Of a stretch of 43,681 nucleotides of DNA, positions 10,592 through 20,316 are shown piece by piece. The notes under the pieces were generated by a model that made no database searches, was not told the origin of the DNA, and worked only from the letters and a program-made list of their open reading frames with translations. The position numbers and the translations under genes were made by a program. Within the stretch, counting starts at the first letter, position 1; each line of letters opens with the position of its first letter. Origin of the DNA: Rhodopseudomonas sp. (GTDB lineage Bacteria; Pseudomonadota; Alphaproteobacteria; Rhizobiales; Xanthobacteraceae); the NCBI GenBank assembly GCA_016124795.1, contig WGNB01000039.1, forward strand, positions 1 to 43,681, given 5' to 3'.

Positions 10592-11551
10592 TCAGGAAAC
10601 GTCCGGTCCGAAGGCGGCGACCGCCATGCCGGCGGCCATATCGGCATGACCGCGCGAGCGGCGGGCCGGCTCCTGCACCTTGTCCTCAACCACGCGCCAG
10701 GCCGAGGGATCGGCCATCAGCGCGGTCAGCACCGAATGGTTGAGCTTGTGGCCACCGCGCACGGTCTTGTAGGCCGCGATCAGCGGCAGACCGGCCAGCG
10801 CCAGATCGCCGATGGCGTCGAGCACCTTGTGGCGAACGAATTCGTCGGCAAAGCGCAGGCCTTCCGGATTGAGCACCCGGTCCTCGCTGATCACCACCGT
10901 ATTCTCCAGCGATGCGCCGAGCGCGAAACCGGCGGCCCAAAGCTTCGACACATCCTTCATGAAGCCGAAGGTGCGCGACCGCGCGATCTCGCGGCGGAAG
11001 CTGTTCGGCTCGATATCGAGCGCCATCGCCTGCTTGCCGATCAGCGGATGATCGAAAGAGATTTCGGCCTCGACCCGGAAACCGTGTTCGTAAGGCCGCA
11101 GCTCGCCGAAAGCCTCGCCCTTGGCGACGCGCACCGGCTTGAGCACTTCGATGTAGCGGCGCGGCAAAGCGCGCGCGGTCAGACCGGCCTGATCAAGCGC
11201 ATCGACAAACGCCATCGCGCTGCCGTCCATGATCGGCACTTCCGGCCCATCGATTTCGACGGTGACGTTATCGACGTTGAGGCCGCGCAGCGCGGCCAGA
11301 AGATGTTCGGCGGTCGAGCAAATCGGGCCGGAGGCATCGCCGAGCACGGTGGCCAGATCGGTGGCGGTGACGGCGCGCACGTCGGCGCGGATTTCGCGCT
11401 CGACCGCGCCTTCGGCGGAAACCCGCCGGAAAATGATGCCGGCATCGTCAGCGGCCGGACTCAAGGTCAGAGTCGCCGGAGCACCCGAATGGACGCCGAC
11501 GCCGGATACGGCGACTTCGTCGCGAAGCGTCGTTTGCTTGATGCCCTTCAT
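10592..11551 (-). CDS. lpxC: UDP-3-O-acyl-N-acetylglucosamine deacetylase LpxC
   Basis: Zinc deacetylase catalysing the first committed step of lipid A synthesis in the cytoplasm. Length is 319 residues, standard for the family. Zinc ligands are His83 (TAEHLLAAL), His241 and Asp245 (RHKVLDAIGD). His268 (GGHKLNHS) is the expected catalytic base. The N-terminal GVGVHSG and the DGSAMAFVDAL motif are also family hallmarks. It lies downstream of ftsZ on the same strand, a conserved order. No strong promoter is assigned in the 406-bp gap upstream. Confidence 0.97.
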   Translation of the reverse strand: MKGIKQTTLRDEVAVSGVGVHSGAPATLTLSPAADDAGIIFRRVSAEGAVEREIRADVRAVTATDLATVLGDASGPICSTAEHLLAALRGLNVDNVTVEIDGPEVPIMDGSAMAFVDALDQAGLTARALPRRYIEVLKPVRVAKGEAFGELRPYEHGFRVEAEISFDHPLIGKQAMALDIEPNSFRREIARSRTFGFMKDVSKLWAAGFALGASLENTVVISEDRVLNPEGLRFADEFVRHKVLDAIGDLALAGLPLIAAYKTVRGGHKLNHSVLTALMADPSAWRVVEDKVQEPARRSRGHADMAAGMAVAAFGPDVS

Positions 11552-11957
11552 CGACCCCGTTTCCGAAAAGACCGTTCCTTTCCCCGAGGAACAATCTCAT
11601 CTTGGCCCTGGTAAGGGCCGCAATTCTGCCTTCAAGTCAAACCCGCGTAACCATCAGCGCGGGCCGGCAAGAACCGAAAAGTTCTTTGCATAGGCAGAAC
11701 TTAGGCCCATCTGGCGGAATCCACCAAGACACGGATTCTTACCGACTGTTACTCTTTTCCGCCGCATTTGCCGGAACTTTGCCGGGATCGCGGCCGGCGT
11801 CGCGCGGCGGTCAGAGGTCGGCGGTATAGGGCTCCACCAAGGCGCCACCAGTCTCATAAAACGCTATAATATCAATAACTTAAATCAAAAAAAGGCAAGG
11901 TCGGATGGCCGGGCGGCCAGCTCCTGACAGGAGCTGGCCGCCGAGCGCAAGACGGGC
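11552..11957. other. ftsZ-lpxC intergenic region (406 bp)
   Basis: No gene is seen. Next to ftsZ is a strong hairpin (11913-11941, separate entry). The part at 11855-11895 is AT-rich (CTATAATATCAATAACTTAAATCAAAAAAA on plus is broken by single G/C only), which suits promoter activity or a U-rich 3' end for the ftsZ transcript. Directly ahead of lpxC, GTTCCT/AGGAAC (about 11574-11592) can form a small stem. Confidence 0.5.
11913..11941 (-). terminator. Hairpin after ftsZ
   Basis: A perfect 13-bp stem, GCGGCCAGCTCCT (11913-11925) with AGGAGCTGGCCGC (11929-11941) and a 3-nt loop, begins 16 nt beyond the ftsZ stop. On the minus strand the next T-run (TTTTTTT) comes only about 20 nt later, so this may be a non-canonical terminator or a stabilising 3' hairpin rather than a textbook terminator. 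Confidence 0.65.
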
Positions 11958-13724
11958 CTAGTTCGCCTGACGGCGCAGGAAGGCCGGAATGTCGAGCTGG
12001 TCTTCCTCGCTCGGATTATGCACAGGCGCCGGACGACCGTGCGAATCGAGACCCTGCGGGGCCGGGCGACGGGCGTATTCAGATACCGGATCGCCACTAC
12101 GCAGTTCGGCCTGGCGCGACTCAGCCTGGCGCGGATCGGGGTAACGACCTTCCGGGTTACGCGCGGTCGGCCGGGCCTGAGGCCGGTCGAGCTGCGGTAT
12201 CGGCCGGGCGGCGCGCGGCGCCGGCGGCGCGGCGTCGACGTCTTCACCGCGTTTGCCAAGGCCGACCGACGCCAGCCGCTGCATCAGCGACGCGCGCTGC
12301 TTTTCCGGATGGTTGTCGGTCAATTCGCCGCGCTGGGCGCGGATTTCGTTCTGCGCCGGCAATGGCAGATCCTCGATGCGCGGCATCCGCGGCTGACGCA
12401 TCACCGGTTCCGGCATCGGCGGAATGAAAGCGGTCGGCATCGGCGGTTCCGGCTGATGCATTTCGGCCGGCATCGGTTCGAACAGCGACGGCTTCATCGG
12501 CATCGGCCGGATCGACACGTCTTCGATCTGGCCGGTCGGCAGGATCGCGGCGGCAATCGCGGCATGCGCGGCGTCGAAGGTGGTCTGCTCGGCCACCGCC
12601 GGACGCGCCGCCTGCGGTTGCGCCTGAGGATGGGCCATGGTCTGCGGCTGCGCCGGCGCTCGTTCGATCCGGTCGGAGATGCGCTTGGTCTCGTTGCGCA
12701 TCTTACTGGCCAGTTCCTTGAGCGCGTTTTCGGCCGGCGCCTGCTGATACATGATGCCGGTATTGTCGATGCCGGTCGCCACCACCGACACGCGGATGAT
12801 GCCTTCCAGGGTCTCGTCGAAGGTCGCGCCGACGATGATGTTGGCGTCCTGATCGACCTCCTCGCGGATGCGGGTCGCGGCCTCGTCGACTTCGTACAGC
12901 GTCAGATCCTTGCCGCCGGTGATCGAGATCAGCAGGCCGCGCGCGCCCTTCATCGAGGCGTCGTCGATCAGCGGATTGGCGATCGCGGCTTCGGCGGCGG
13001 TCAGCGCCCGCTTCTCGCCGGTGGCTTCGCCGGTGCCCATCATCGCCTTGCCCATTTCGCGCATCACGGTGCGGACGTCGGCAAAGTCGAGGTTGATCAG
13101 GCCTTCCTTGACCATCAGGTCGGTGATGCAGGCGACCCCCGAATAGAGCACCTGGTCGGCCATCGCGAAGGCGTCGGCGAAGGTGGTCTTTTCGTTGGCG
13201 ACCCGGAACAGGTTCTGGTTCGGGATGATCAACAGCGTGTCGACCACCTTCTGCAGCTCGGCGATGCCGGCTTCGGCGAAGCGCATCCGGCGCGCGCCTT
13301 CGAAGTGGAACGGCTTGGTGACAACGCCGACGGTCAGGATGCCGAGTTCGCGGGCGGTCTTGGCGATGACCGGGGCGGCCCCGGTGCCGGTGCCGCCGCC
13401 CATGCCGGCGGTGACGAAGACCATATGCGCGCCCTGGAGATGATCGCGCAGCTCGTCGATCACTTCCTCGGCAGCGGCGCGGCCAACCTCGGGCTGCGAC
13501 CCGGCGCCAAGGCCCTCGGTGACCTGGGTGCCCATCTGGATGATGCGTTCGGCCTTGGACAGCGTCAGCGCCTGCGCATCGGTGTTGGCGACCACGAAGT
13601 CGACGCCCTGCAATCCGGCCGTGATCATGTTGTTGACCGCGTTGCCGCCGGCGCCGCCGACGCCGAACACGGTGATCCGCGGTTTCATCTCGCGAATATC
13701 GGGGATCTGCAGATTGATCGTCAT
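11958..13724 (-). CDS. ftsZ: Cell division GTPase FtsZ
   Basis: Tubulin-like GTPase that polymerises into the Z ring. The protein has 588 residues. The GTPase core spans ~15-330, with [14 protein letters not shown] (21-34) and the G-box GGGTGTG (109-115). A long Pro/Gln/Arg-rich linker follows (~330-570), then the conserved C-terminal peptide [14 protein letters not shown] that binds FtsA and other partners. The long linker is usual in Rhizobiales, where a second shorter FtsZ may occur elsewhere. GAGAGG lies upstream of the ATG at 13724. It follows ftsA after 115 bp, room for an own promoter that I could not define. Confidence 0.98.
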   Translation of the reverse strand: MTINLQIPDIREMKPRITVFGVGGAGGNAVNNMITAGLQGVDFVVANTDAQALTLSKAERIIQMGTQVTEGLGAGSQPEVGRAAAEEVIDELRDHLQGAHMVFVTAGMGGGTGTGAAPVIAKTARELGILTVGVVTKPFHFEGARRMRFAEAGIAELQKVVDTLLIIPNQNLFRVANEKTTFADAFAMADQVLYSGVACITDLMVKEGLINLDFADVRTVMREMGKAMMGTGEATGEKRALTAAEAAIANPLIDDASMKGARGLLISITGGKDLTLYEVDEAATRIREEVDQDANIIVGATFDETLEGIIRVSVVATGIDNTGIMYQQAPAENALKELASKMRNETKRISDRIERAPAQPQTMAHPQAQPQAARPAVAEQTTFDAAHAAIAAAILPTGQIEDVSIRPMPMKPSLFEPMPAEMHQPEPPMPTAFIPPMPEPVMRQPRMPRIEDLPLPAQNEIRAQRGELTDNHPEKQRASLMQRLASVGLGKRGEDVDAAPPAPRAARPIPQLDRPQARPTARNPEGRYPDPRQAESRQAELRSGDPVSEYARRPAPQGLDSHGRPAPVHNPSEEDQLDIPAFLRRQAN

Positions 13725-13839
13725 GTTTGCCTCTCGATTGCACGGGCAGCCAGATTGCGTTTCCGCGATTTCACGCTGCCGAATAGTCCCGGTCTGCCAC
13801 CGGCTGCTTCGCTGTTCAGTCCTAACCGCCGTTCCGGGC

Positions 13840-15162
13840 TCAGAAGCTTTCTCGCAACCATCGCCCGACTCGTGACATGTAACCGCCCGTTCCCGTCATC
13901 AGTTGCCGCGTCCGTCGCGGCTCGAAGTGCTCCAGATGCGCGGCCTGCGGGTAGACCAAGAGGCCCGCCGCCACCGCGAAGGCCGGCCCCTTGGCCGCCT
14001 CCGGCAGACCGGCCAGACCGAGCGGACGCCCGATTCGGACCGGCCGACGCAAAATACGAGTCGCCAGATCGGCCAGACCCGGCAACTGACTCCCACCACC
14101 CGTTAAAACCACACGCGCACGCGGTTCGGCCGCGAAGGGCGAACCCGCCAACCGGTCACGCGCCAATTCGAGAATCTCCTCGGCACGCGGCTTGATAATC
14201 CGCACTAACTGGGCACGCGAAATGAACTGCGGCGGCTCACGGTCGTCGTCGCCTACGGAAGGCACCGTGATCATGTCCCGCTCATCCGAGCCGCCGGTCA
14301 AAACACTGCCATAAATCGCTTTGATTCGCTCGGCGGCCGAGATTCGAGTACTCAGCCCACGCGCGATGTCCATCGTTATGTTGTGTCCGCCGACCGCAAA
14401 GCCGTCGGCATGGACGAAACGGCCGCCGGAAAAGACCGCGATCGAGGTGGTGCCGGAGCCCAGATCGATGCAGGCCGAGCCCAGATCGGCCTCGTCGTCG
14501 GCCAGACAGGCCAGCCCGGCGACATAAGGCGAGGCCACCATCGCCTCGACCTCGAGATGGCTGCGCTCGACCGTCAGCATCAGGTTGCGCACGGTCGCCA
14601 CATCGGCGGTCACCATGTGCATGTCGACGCCGAATTTATGCCCGACCATGCCGCGCGGCTCGCGAATGCCCTTGGCCGCATCGAGCGCATAGCCGATCGG
14701 CAGGGAATGCAGCACGGCGCGACCGTCGCGCACCGAATAACGGCTGGCCGCGGCCAGCACCCGGGCGATATCGCCATCGGCGACGGCGGCGCCCTTCAGA
14801 TCGATATCGGCGATGAAGCGCTCGCTGCCGAGCCGGCCGCCGGACAGCGACACCACGACCGATTCAAGTTGAACGCCGGCCATGCTTTCGGCGGTGTCGA
14901 TCGCCTGGCGGACGACCTCCTCGGCCTCGACCAGATCGACCACCGAGCCGGCCTTGACGCCGCTCGCGGCGGTATGGGCAAAGCCGAGCACGCGCACGCC
15001 GTGGCTGCGTCGCCGCAGCACATCCTGCGGCGCCTGCGGCTCGAGCCGGGCGATAATGCAGACAATCTTGCTGGTGCCGATATCGAGACCGGCGACGATC
15101 GCCGCGCGGCGCGGCGATACCGGCTTCATTTTGGGCGTCAGACCGAAGCGCAGCACGGTCAT
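13840..15162 (-). CDS. ftsA: Cell division actin-like protein FtsA
   Basis: Actin-family ATPase that tethers FtsZ filaments to the inner membrane. Length is 440 residues. Phosphate-1 motif [14 protein letters not shown] (~25-38), phosphate-2 region [14 protein letters not shown] and adenosine motif [12 protein letters not shown] are present. It ends in the amphipathic membrane-targeting helix [13 protein letters not shown]. The start ATG overlaps the ftsQ stop as ATGA (15159-15162), indicating translational coupling. GGGAGG lies 6 nt upstream. Confidence 0.97.
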   Translation of the reverse strand: MTVLRFGLTPKMKPVSPRRAAIVAGLDIGTSKIVCIIARLEPQAPQDVLRRRSHGVRVLGFAHTAASGVKAGSVVDLVEAEEVVRQAIDTAESMAGVQLESVVVSLSGGRLGSERFIADIDLKGAAVADGDIARVLAAASRYSVRDGRAVLHSLPIGYALDAAKGIREPRGMVGHKFGVDMHMVTADVATVRNLMLTVERSHLEVEAMVASPYVAGLACLADDEADLGSACIDLGSGTTSIAVFSGGRFVHADGFAVGGHNITMDIARGLSTRISAAERIKAIYGSVLTGGSDERDMITVPSVGDDDREPPQFISRAQLVRIIKPRAEEILELARDRLAGSPFAAEPRARVVLTGGGSQLPGLADLATRILRRPVRIGRPLGLAGLPEAAKGPAFAVAAGLLVYPQAAHLEHFEPRRTRQLMTGTGGYMSRVGRWLRESF

Positions 15163-16139
15163 GCTTCGCCTCCCTTCTTCGGCTTCTTCTTCGCGGCGCT
15201 ATCGGCAGCCTTGAGGGCGGCGTCGCGCGCGGCAGCGGCGGCGTCCGACAGCCGGACGACGACGCGGTCGCTTATCCGCAAATCGACCCGCGCGATGTCG
15301 CGCGACAGCAGTTTCTTGTCGCGGTCGAGGTCGGCCAGAATCTGCAACGCACGCTCGGGGTCGTTTTCCGGCAGCAGAACCTCGACACCATTCTTGAGGT
15401 GCAGGTTCCAGCGCCGCTGCGCCACCAGGACCGACGCCTCGATCTGCGGGACCAGCGCGGGATAATGCGCCACCAGCGCCAACAGGCCGGGCGCTTCGTG
15501 TTCGGCGCCGATGCCAACCACCAGCGGCAGCGCCGCGAAGCCGGCCGGCACATAAGGTTCCAGAATGGTGCCGTCGTCCGCGATCAGCGAGATGCGGGCA
15601 TCCTTTTGCCACAAGGCGAAGGCCTTGCGTTCCTTGATCTCTATGCGCAACCGGCCCGGATAAAGCTTGAGCACGGTTGCCTGTTCGATCCAGGGATTGG
15701 TCAGCAGCCGCGCCCGCGCATCGGCGGCGTCGAGAAACAAGAGCGACGAACGCGCGGTAATACCGGCGAGGCCAAGAATTTCATCGCGGCTGACTTCATG
15801 CTGACCGGCGAGCGCGACTTCGGAAATACCGAAGCCAGCGGCATTAGCTGCAGCATCGCACAGGTCGCCGAAATTGGCGGCGATCTCCGGCCCATGATCG
15901 CCCTTGACCACGCCGTAGCAGACGCTGGCCAGCAGCAGCATGGCGGCGGTGGCCGAACCGAGACCGCGCGGTACCTCGATATCGACAAGCAGCAAGAACC
16001 AGCGGCGCGCCTGGCGCTGCCAACGACCGGCGCGAAAGCTCCAGGCCGAACCGCCACGCGAACGCTGCCGCGGCGCGGCGGGCGCCGTCCGGTCGGTCTG
16101 GGCATTCAACGATTGGGCGAGGTGGCCTCGGCGATCCAT
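15159..16139 (-). CDS. ftsQ: Cell division protein FtsQ
   Basis: Bitopic inner-membrane scaffold of the divisome that links FtsA/FtsZ events to the septal synthases through FtsL. Length is 326 residues: a basic cytoplasmic N-terminus (~1-55), one membrane segment GSATAAMLLLASVCYGVV (~62-79), a POTRA domain (~103-170, SEVALAGQHEVSRDEILGLAG and NPWIEQATVLKLYPGRLRIEIKER), and a beta domain. The C-terminal tail is Lys/Ala-rich. It overlaps ftsA by 4 nt and is preceded by an unusually long 561-bp gap. Confidence 0.95.
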   Translation of the reverse strand: MDRRGHLAQSLNAQTDRTAPAAPRQRSRGGSAWSFRAGRWQRQARRWFLLLVDIEVPRGLGSATAAMLLLASVCYGVVKGDHGPEIAANFGDLCDAAANAAGFGISEVALAGQHEVSRDEILGLAGITARSSLLFLDAADARARLLTNPWIEQATVLKLYPGRLRIEIKERKAFALWQKDARISLIADDGTILEPYVPAGFAALPLVVGIGAEHEAPGLLALVAHYPALVPQIEASVLVAQRRWNLHLKNGVEVLLPENDPERALQILADLDRDKKLLSRDIARVDLRISDRVVVRLSDAAAAARDAALKAADSAAKKKPKKGGEA

Positions 16140-16700
16140 CGCGACTGTTCTTTACTCTCTAGCCCCGACGGGCGACTAACTCGGGCCGGCGCGTCGGCCG
16201 CGCAAACCCCGGATGGAACCCTGCCTTACGGGGGATCGCTTCCTCCCCAAGGCCGGCAACTCTTGGGAGCGTCGATTACGCACGGCCTTTTTGGCCGCGA
16301 TGCGCACAAGACGCCGCCAATGCCTAGTCTTCGGGCTTTTTGGTAAATGATCGGTAAAGTTTTCAGAATTACCGTGAGGTTCCGGTAACTTAAACAAACC
16401 GTGACTTTTCGGTCGCGACGCGACAGCGCGCGACCTGCGCAAGCCAGGTCAAAAGTCGCAGGGCAAAGCGCAAGGCAAAGCGCAAGCCACAGCGCTCGCG
16501 CGTAAGCCGATGCCGACGTCGATGCCAACGTCGTTGACGGCGCAACCGGTGCGACGATCACGTCATGGCGTGAATTGAAAGCGAAGCGATCGCTTATCGA
16601 CGTCGGACGACAGTGACGATGTCGCTCATGCCGGACGAACTCCCAACGACGACAACCTGTCACCGACAAGCTTGCGCGCCATGCGCGGCGCTAACGCGCT
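16140..16700. other. Long ftsQ-ddl intergenic region (561 bp)
   Basis: No gene is supported. It holds a small hairpin CGGCC-TTTTT-GGCCG (16283-16297), a cluster of (C/T)GGTAA hexamers (16341-16388, separate entry), a 12-bp tandem direct repeat GGCAAAGCGCAA with GCAAAGC variants (~16461-16490), and otherwise unremarkable sequence. The size and the hexamer cluster suggest an internal promoter region for ftsQ-ftsA-ftsZ. Confidence 0.55.
16341..16388. promoter_or_regulatory. Cluster of GGTAA hexamers upstream of ftsQ
   Basis: TGGTAA at 16341, CGGTAA at 16352, TTACCG (inverted CGGTAA) at 16369-16374 and CGGTAA at 16383-16388. The last two form a perfect dyad TTACCG-N8-CGGTAA. The three direct copies start 11 and 31 bp apart, close to one and three helical turns. 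This looks like an operator array about 200-250 bp ahead of ftsQ. The cognate regulator is not known to me. Confidence 0.5.
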
Positions 16701-17618
16701 TTATCGTCCGAGCGACGCATCCTCGATCATCCAACTGACCAGTTGCTCGAAGGTCATGCCGGCATGGACCGCCAGTTCAGGCACAAGCGACGTCGCCGCC
16801 ATGCCGGGCTGGGTGTTGACCTCCAGACACGCCAAACCCGAGAGCCCCGGCTGGCTGTCATCATAACGGAAGTCGGCGCGAGAAACGCCGCGGCAGCCGA
16901 GCGCGCGATGCGCCAGCACCGCCAGCCGCTGACATTCCGCATAGACCTCCGGCGACACCGGCGCCGGCAACAGATGCGTCGAACCGCCCGGCGCATATTT
17001 GGCTTCGTAGTCATAGAACTTGGTATTGGCGACAATCTCGATAACGCCGAGCGCCCTGTCGCCCAACACCGCGCAGGTCAGCTCCTTGCCGGGGATGTAA
17101 GGCTCGACCAGCACGCGGTCGCCGAGCTTCCAGTCGGCGCTGGTCAATTCCTGCGGCGGATGAGCATGGTCCTCGCGCACGATGAAAACGCCGACGCTGG
17201 AGCCTTCGGCCACCGGCTTGATGACATAAGGGCGCGGCAACAAATGCTGCTTGGCGGCCTCGAGCCGGCTCACCACCATGCCACCCGGCATCGGTACGCC
17301 GGCGGCCTTCAACACGGTCTTGGCAATGTCCTTCTGAATCGCCACCGACGACGCCATGACGCCGGAATGGCTGTAAGGAATGCCGATAATTTCCAGCAAG
17401 CCCTGCAAGGTGCCGTCTTCGCCGGGCCGGCCATGCAGCACGTTGAGCGCGCAATCCGGCTTCAGGTCGGTGAGGACGGTGGCAATGTCGCGGCCGACAT
17501 CGACGCGGGTGACGCGGTAGCCGGCGCGCTCGGCGGCGTCGGCGCAAGCCTTGCCCGACCACAGCGAGACCTCACGCTCGGCCGACCAGCCACCCATCAG
17601 TACCGCGACGTGCTTCAT
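16701..17618 (-). CDS. ddl: D-alanine--D-alanine ligase
   Basis: ATP-grasp ligase that makes the D-Ala-D-Ala dipeptide used by MurF. Length from the chosen start is 305 residues, the DdlB size. Motifs: MGGWSAEREVSLWSG (~7-21), the HGRPGEDGTLQG loop, ATP-grasp PYVIKPVAEGSSVGVF, VEPYIPGKELTCAV, and metal-binding CLEVNTQPGM. ATG 17618 has GGAGG 8 nt upstream; an in-frame TTG at 17633 lies ahead of that site and is rejected. An FAD monooxygenase gene separates it from murB. Confidence 0.96.
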   Translation of the reverse strand: MKHVAVLMGGWSAEREVSLWSGKACADAAERAGYRVTRVDVGRDIATVLTDLKPDCALNVLHGRPGEDGTLQGLLEIIGIPYSHSGVMASSVAIQKDIAKTVLKAAGVPMPGGMVVSRLEAAKQHLLPRPYVIKPVAEGSSVGVFIVREDHAHPPQELTSADWKLGDRVLVEPYIPGKELTCAVLGDRALGVIEIVANTKFYDYEAKYAPGGSTHLLPAPVSPEVYAECQRLAVLAHRALGCRGVSRADFRYDDSQPGLSGLACLEVNTQPGMAATSLVPELAVHAGMTFEQLVSWMIEDASLGR

Positions 17619-17693
17619 GGAAAATCCCTCCAACCGGCCTCGGCCGGGTCCGATAACCGGGCGGTGCTAGCGCAATTTGGCGGGATTTACCAT

Positions 17694-18878
17694 TCACGCC
17701 GGCAGCTGAATTCCGTCATAGAGCCAGGACAGGCAATTCAGGGTGTCCTGTTCGCTGCGCTCGCCGAACGCCTGCAACCAGACATCGCGGTCGACCCCTT
17801 CGGCGTGATAGCCCTGCCACAACCTGCGGCCATCCAGCACGACGCGCGCGGTGCGCACGACGCGCGCGCCCTCGAAGCGCTTGAAGGCGGCGACGAAATC
17901 ACCCCCGGCCTGTTCGAGCAAGGCGGCCAGACAGACGCCATCCTCGATCGCCATGCAGGCGCCCTGCGCGAAAGTCTGCAAGGCCGGATGGGCGGCATCG
18001 CCCAGCATGGTAACGCGACCGCTGCTCCAGTGCCGCACCGGGTCGCGGTCGGCGATCACCCAACGGCGGGTCAGGTCCATCTTGTCGAGCAGCGCTTTCA
18101 TCACCGGATGGGCCGTGGTGTAGGTGCGTTCGACTTCCGCCGTATTGAAGGCGCTGTCGCCCTTGTCGCCATAGGTATCGGTGCGGAACACAGCGACGAT
18201 ATTGAACAGCGTGTTGTCGCGCAGCGGATAATGCACCATGTGGAAGCCCGGCCCGATCCACAGCGCCGAGACGTCGCGTTGCACACCCGCCGGCACCTCG
18301 GCCATCGGCACAATCGTGCGATGCGCGACATAGCCGATCGGTTGCGGCTCGCTATCGCCGACAATGCGGGCGCGCACGATCGAGCGCAGACCATCGGCGC
18401 CAATCAAGGCGCTGCCCGCGATATGGCGGCCGTCTTCGGTGGTTACGGTCACGCCGCTGTCGCGTTCGGCGTAACCGGTCACCGAGGTGGAGGGCTCAAG
18501 CGCAATGGTGTCGGTGGCGCGGCAGGCATCGAGCAGGATCTTGTGCAGATCGACGCGGTGAATGACAACGTAAGGATAGCCGAAACGGCCGCGCAGCACC
18601 GGATCGTTGGGAATGTGGGTGACTTCCGCGCCGGTCAGCGCATCGAACATCACGCAGGCGCGCGGCAGGATCGATTGCTTGAGCAGCGCATCGACGAGAC
18701 CCAGCCGGGCGAACATCGGAAAGACGTTGGGGCCGAGCTGAATGCCATAACCGATGGCGCCGAGTTCAGGCGTCTGCTCCAGCACCCGCACCCGCCGGCC
18801 CTGACGACCGAGCGCCAGCGCCGCCGTCAATCCGCCAAGCCCGCCGCCGACAATCAGAATCGGATCGGAATTCGCCAT
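17694..18878 (-). CDS. FAD-dependent aromatic hydroxylase-like monooxygenase
   Basis: Group A flavoprotein monooxygenase of 394 residues: GGGLGGLTAALALGRQGRRV (FAD-binding GxGxxG, ~11-30), the DG motif ALIGADGLRSIVRA, and the GD motif VTMLGDAAHPALQTFAQGAC. The pattern (GYPYVVIHRVDLHKILLDAC and the GD region) resembles 3-hydroxybenzoate 6-hydroxylase and salicylate hydroxylase enzymes, which use NAD(P)H and O2 to hydroxylate aromatic acids. The substrate here is not established. GGAGG lies 8 nt upstream of the ATG. The gene lies co-directionally between murB and ddl, an unusual guest in a dcw run. Its 5' flank carries a palindromic repeat (18893-18925), which could mark an insertion boundary. 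No aromatic-degradation partners are nearby. Confidence 0.85.
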   Translation of the reverse strand: MANSDPILIVGGGLGGLTAALALGRQGRRVRVLEQTPELGAIGYGIQLGPNVFPMFARLGLVDALLKQSILPRACVMFDALTGAEVTHIPNDPVLRGRFGYPYVVIHRVDLHKILLDACRATDTIALEPSTSVTGYAERDSGVTVTTEDGRHIAGSALIGADGLRSIVRARIVGDSEPQPIGYVAHRTIVPMAEVPAGVQRDVSALWIGPGFHMVHYPLRDNTLFNIVAVFRTDTYGDKGDSAFNTAEVERTYTTAHPVMKALLDKMDLTRRWVIADRDPVRHWSSGRVTMLGDAAHPALQTFAQGACMAIEDGVCLAALLEQAGGDFVAAFKRFEGARVVRTARVVLDGRRLWQGYHAEGVDRDVWLQAFGERSEQDTLNCLSWLYDGIQLPA

Positions 18879-18892
18879 GTCTTTGTCCTCCC

Positions 18893-18925
18893 GTCATCGC
18901 CGGGTTTGTCCCGGCTGATCGTGAC
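18893..18925. repeat. Palindromic repeat of the GTCAT...CCGGG class
   Basis: GTCATCGCCGGGTTTGTCC with CCGGCTGATCGTGAC forms an imperfect dyad. It belongs to the second dispersed class in the window, like 23015-23100, and lies in the 5' region of the monooxygenase gene. Confidence 0.65.
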
Positions 18926-18992
18926 TTCTTCTTGTTCACACGCGATGTAACGGCAAAAGCCTATAACCGCGAACCACGCGGCCATAGGCCTG

Positions 18993-19907
18993 TTACGGAT
19001 TGCCGATACGCTTGATTTCCCAATCCAGCTCGGTGCCGGAATGAGCCTTGACGCGGGCGCGTACGGTTTCGCCCAGGGTTTCGATATCCTGCGCCGTCGC
19101 ATTGCCGCGATTGATCAAGAAGTTGCAGTGCATCTCCGACACCTGCGCGTCGCCGACGATCAGGCCACGACAGCCGGCGGCATCGATGACCTTCCACGCG
19201 CTCTGACCGGGCGGGTTCTTGAAGGTCGAGCCGCCGGTCTTCTCGCGGATCGGCTGCGCGGTCTCACGATGGTTCTGTACCTCGGCCATGCGCGCGCGGA
19301 TCGCGTCCGCATCGGTCAGACGACCGCGAAACACCGCCGACGTAAAGATGATCGACGGATCGGCGCCGCTCTTGCGATAGGCGAAATTCATCTCGGCATT
19401 GCTCAGGCGAACGACCGCGCCGGCGCGCGTCACGCCGACGGCCTCGACCAATACATCCTTGGTCTCGCCGCCATTGGCGCCGGCATTCATCCGCAAGGCG
19501 CCGCCGATCGAACCGGGAATGCCGAAATAGAATTCAAGACCGCCAATGCCGGCGGCGGCGGCGGCTTCGGCGACGCGCTTGTCGAGCGCGGCGGTGCCGG
19601 CCGTCACCGTGTCGCCATCGGTCGCGATCTCGTTAAAGCCGCGGCCAAGCCGAATGGTCACGCCGGGCACGCCGCCGTCGCGCACGATCAGATTGGAGCC
19701 GACGCCAATGACGGTCAGCGGCAAGTCCGCCGGCAGATGCGCGAGGAAATAAGCCAGATCGCTTTCGCTTTCCGGCGTGAACAGCACCTGCGCCGGTCCG
19801 CCGACGCGAAACCAGGTGAACGGTCCAAGCGGCTGGTTGGCCAGCACACGGCCGCGCAGATCGGGCATCGCGGCTTTAAGATCGGCAACGATATCGGGGA
19901 AACTCAT
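18993..19907 (-). CDS. murB: UDP-N-acetylenolpyruvoylglucosamine reductase MurB
   Basis: FAD enzyme that reduces enolpyruvyl-UDP-GlcNAc to UDP-MurNAc with NADPH, the second committed step of peptidoglycan synthesis. About 304 residues from ATG 19907 (type II MurB). Motifs: [15 protein letters not shown] (FAD domain start), [36 protein letters not shown], the GGSTFKNP loop with the catalytic Ser proton donor, and a C-terminal Glu in [17 protein letters not shown] at 19928 overlaps the thioesterase stop and could serve as an alternative start. Otherwise the gene begins 13 nt after that stop. Confidence 0.96.
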   Translation of the reverse strand: MSFPDIVADLKAAMPDLRGRVLANQPLGPFTWFRVGGPAQVLFTPESESDLAYFLAHLPADLPLTVIGVGSNLIVRDGGVPGVTIRLGRGFNEIATDGDTVTAGTAALDKRVAEAAAAAGIGGLEFYFGIPGSIGGALRMNAGANGGETKDVLVEAVGVTRAGAVVRLSNAEMNFAYRKSGADPSIIFTSAVFRGRLTDADAIRARMAEVQNHRETAQPIREKTGGSTFKNPPGQSAWKVIDAAGCRGLIVGDAQVSEMHCNFLINRGNATAQDIETLGETVRARVKAHSGTELDWEIKRIGNP

Positions 19908-19920
19908 GGGCGCTTCACTC

Positions 19921-20316
19921 TCAACCACCGCCCGGATTGTCCGGCGCGACCACGGCCGGCCGGCGGTCCGGCCCCAGGGCGACGAGCGTAAAGGTCGCCT
20001 CGGTGACCTTGAATTCCTGCTCTTCCTCGCGGCGGCGACGCCAGGCCTCGATGCGCACCTTCAGCGACGTGCGCCCGATCGACAGGATCGTGCCGTAGAA
20101 ACTGACTTCATCGCCGACCACCACCGGTAGCAGGAAGCTCATCGCTTCGACCGACGCCGTCACCACCCGGTTGCGGGCGCGGCGCGTCGCCAGGGTCGCG
20201 GCGGCCAAATCCATATGCGCCATCAGCCAGCCACCGAAAATATCGCCGGCCGGATTGGCGTCGGCCGGCATGGCGATCATCCGGATCAGGGGATCACGAT
20301 TGGCAATCATGGCCAT
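19921..20316 (-). CDS. Acyl-CoA thioesterase, YciA-like hotdog fold
   Basis: A 131-residue single hotdog-domain thioester hydrolase. The segment [25 protein letters not shown] matches the YciA-type signature (N[11 protein letters not shown] with the catalytic Asp), and [21 protein letters not shown] matches the second strand group. Such enzymes hydrolyse acyl-CoA esters broadly. The start ATG at 20316 shares bases with the murC stop as TAATG, so the two genes are translationally coupled; a longer frame into murC is not needed. murB follows 13 nt downstream. A thioesterase between murC and murB is unusual, and the link to wall synthesis is unknown. Confidence 0.87.
   Translation of the reverse strand: MAMIANRDPLIRMIAMPADANPAGDIFGGWLMAHMDLAAATLATRRARNRVVTASVEAMSFLLPVVVGDEVSFYGTILSIGRTSLKVRIEAWRRRREEEQEFKVTEATFTLVALGPDRRPAVVAPDNPGGG

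Noticed and set aside
12018-14195. 725-codon plus-strand frame opposite ftsZ
   Set aside because: FtsZ is certain on the minus strand; the opposite frame is Arg/His/Gly-rich without domains.
16743-18950. 735-codon plus-strand frame spanning ddl and the monooxygenase
   Set aside because: It crosses two well-supported minus-strand genes and their gap; no motif, no ribosome binding site.
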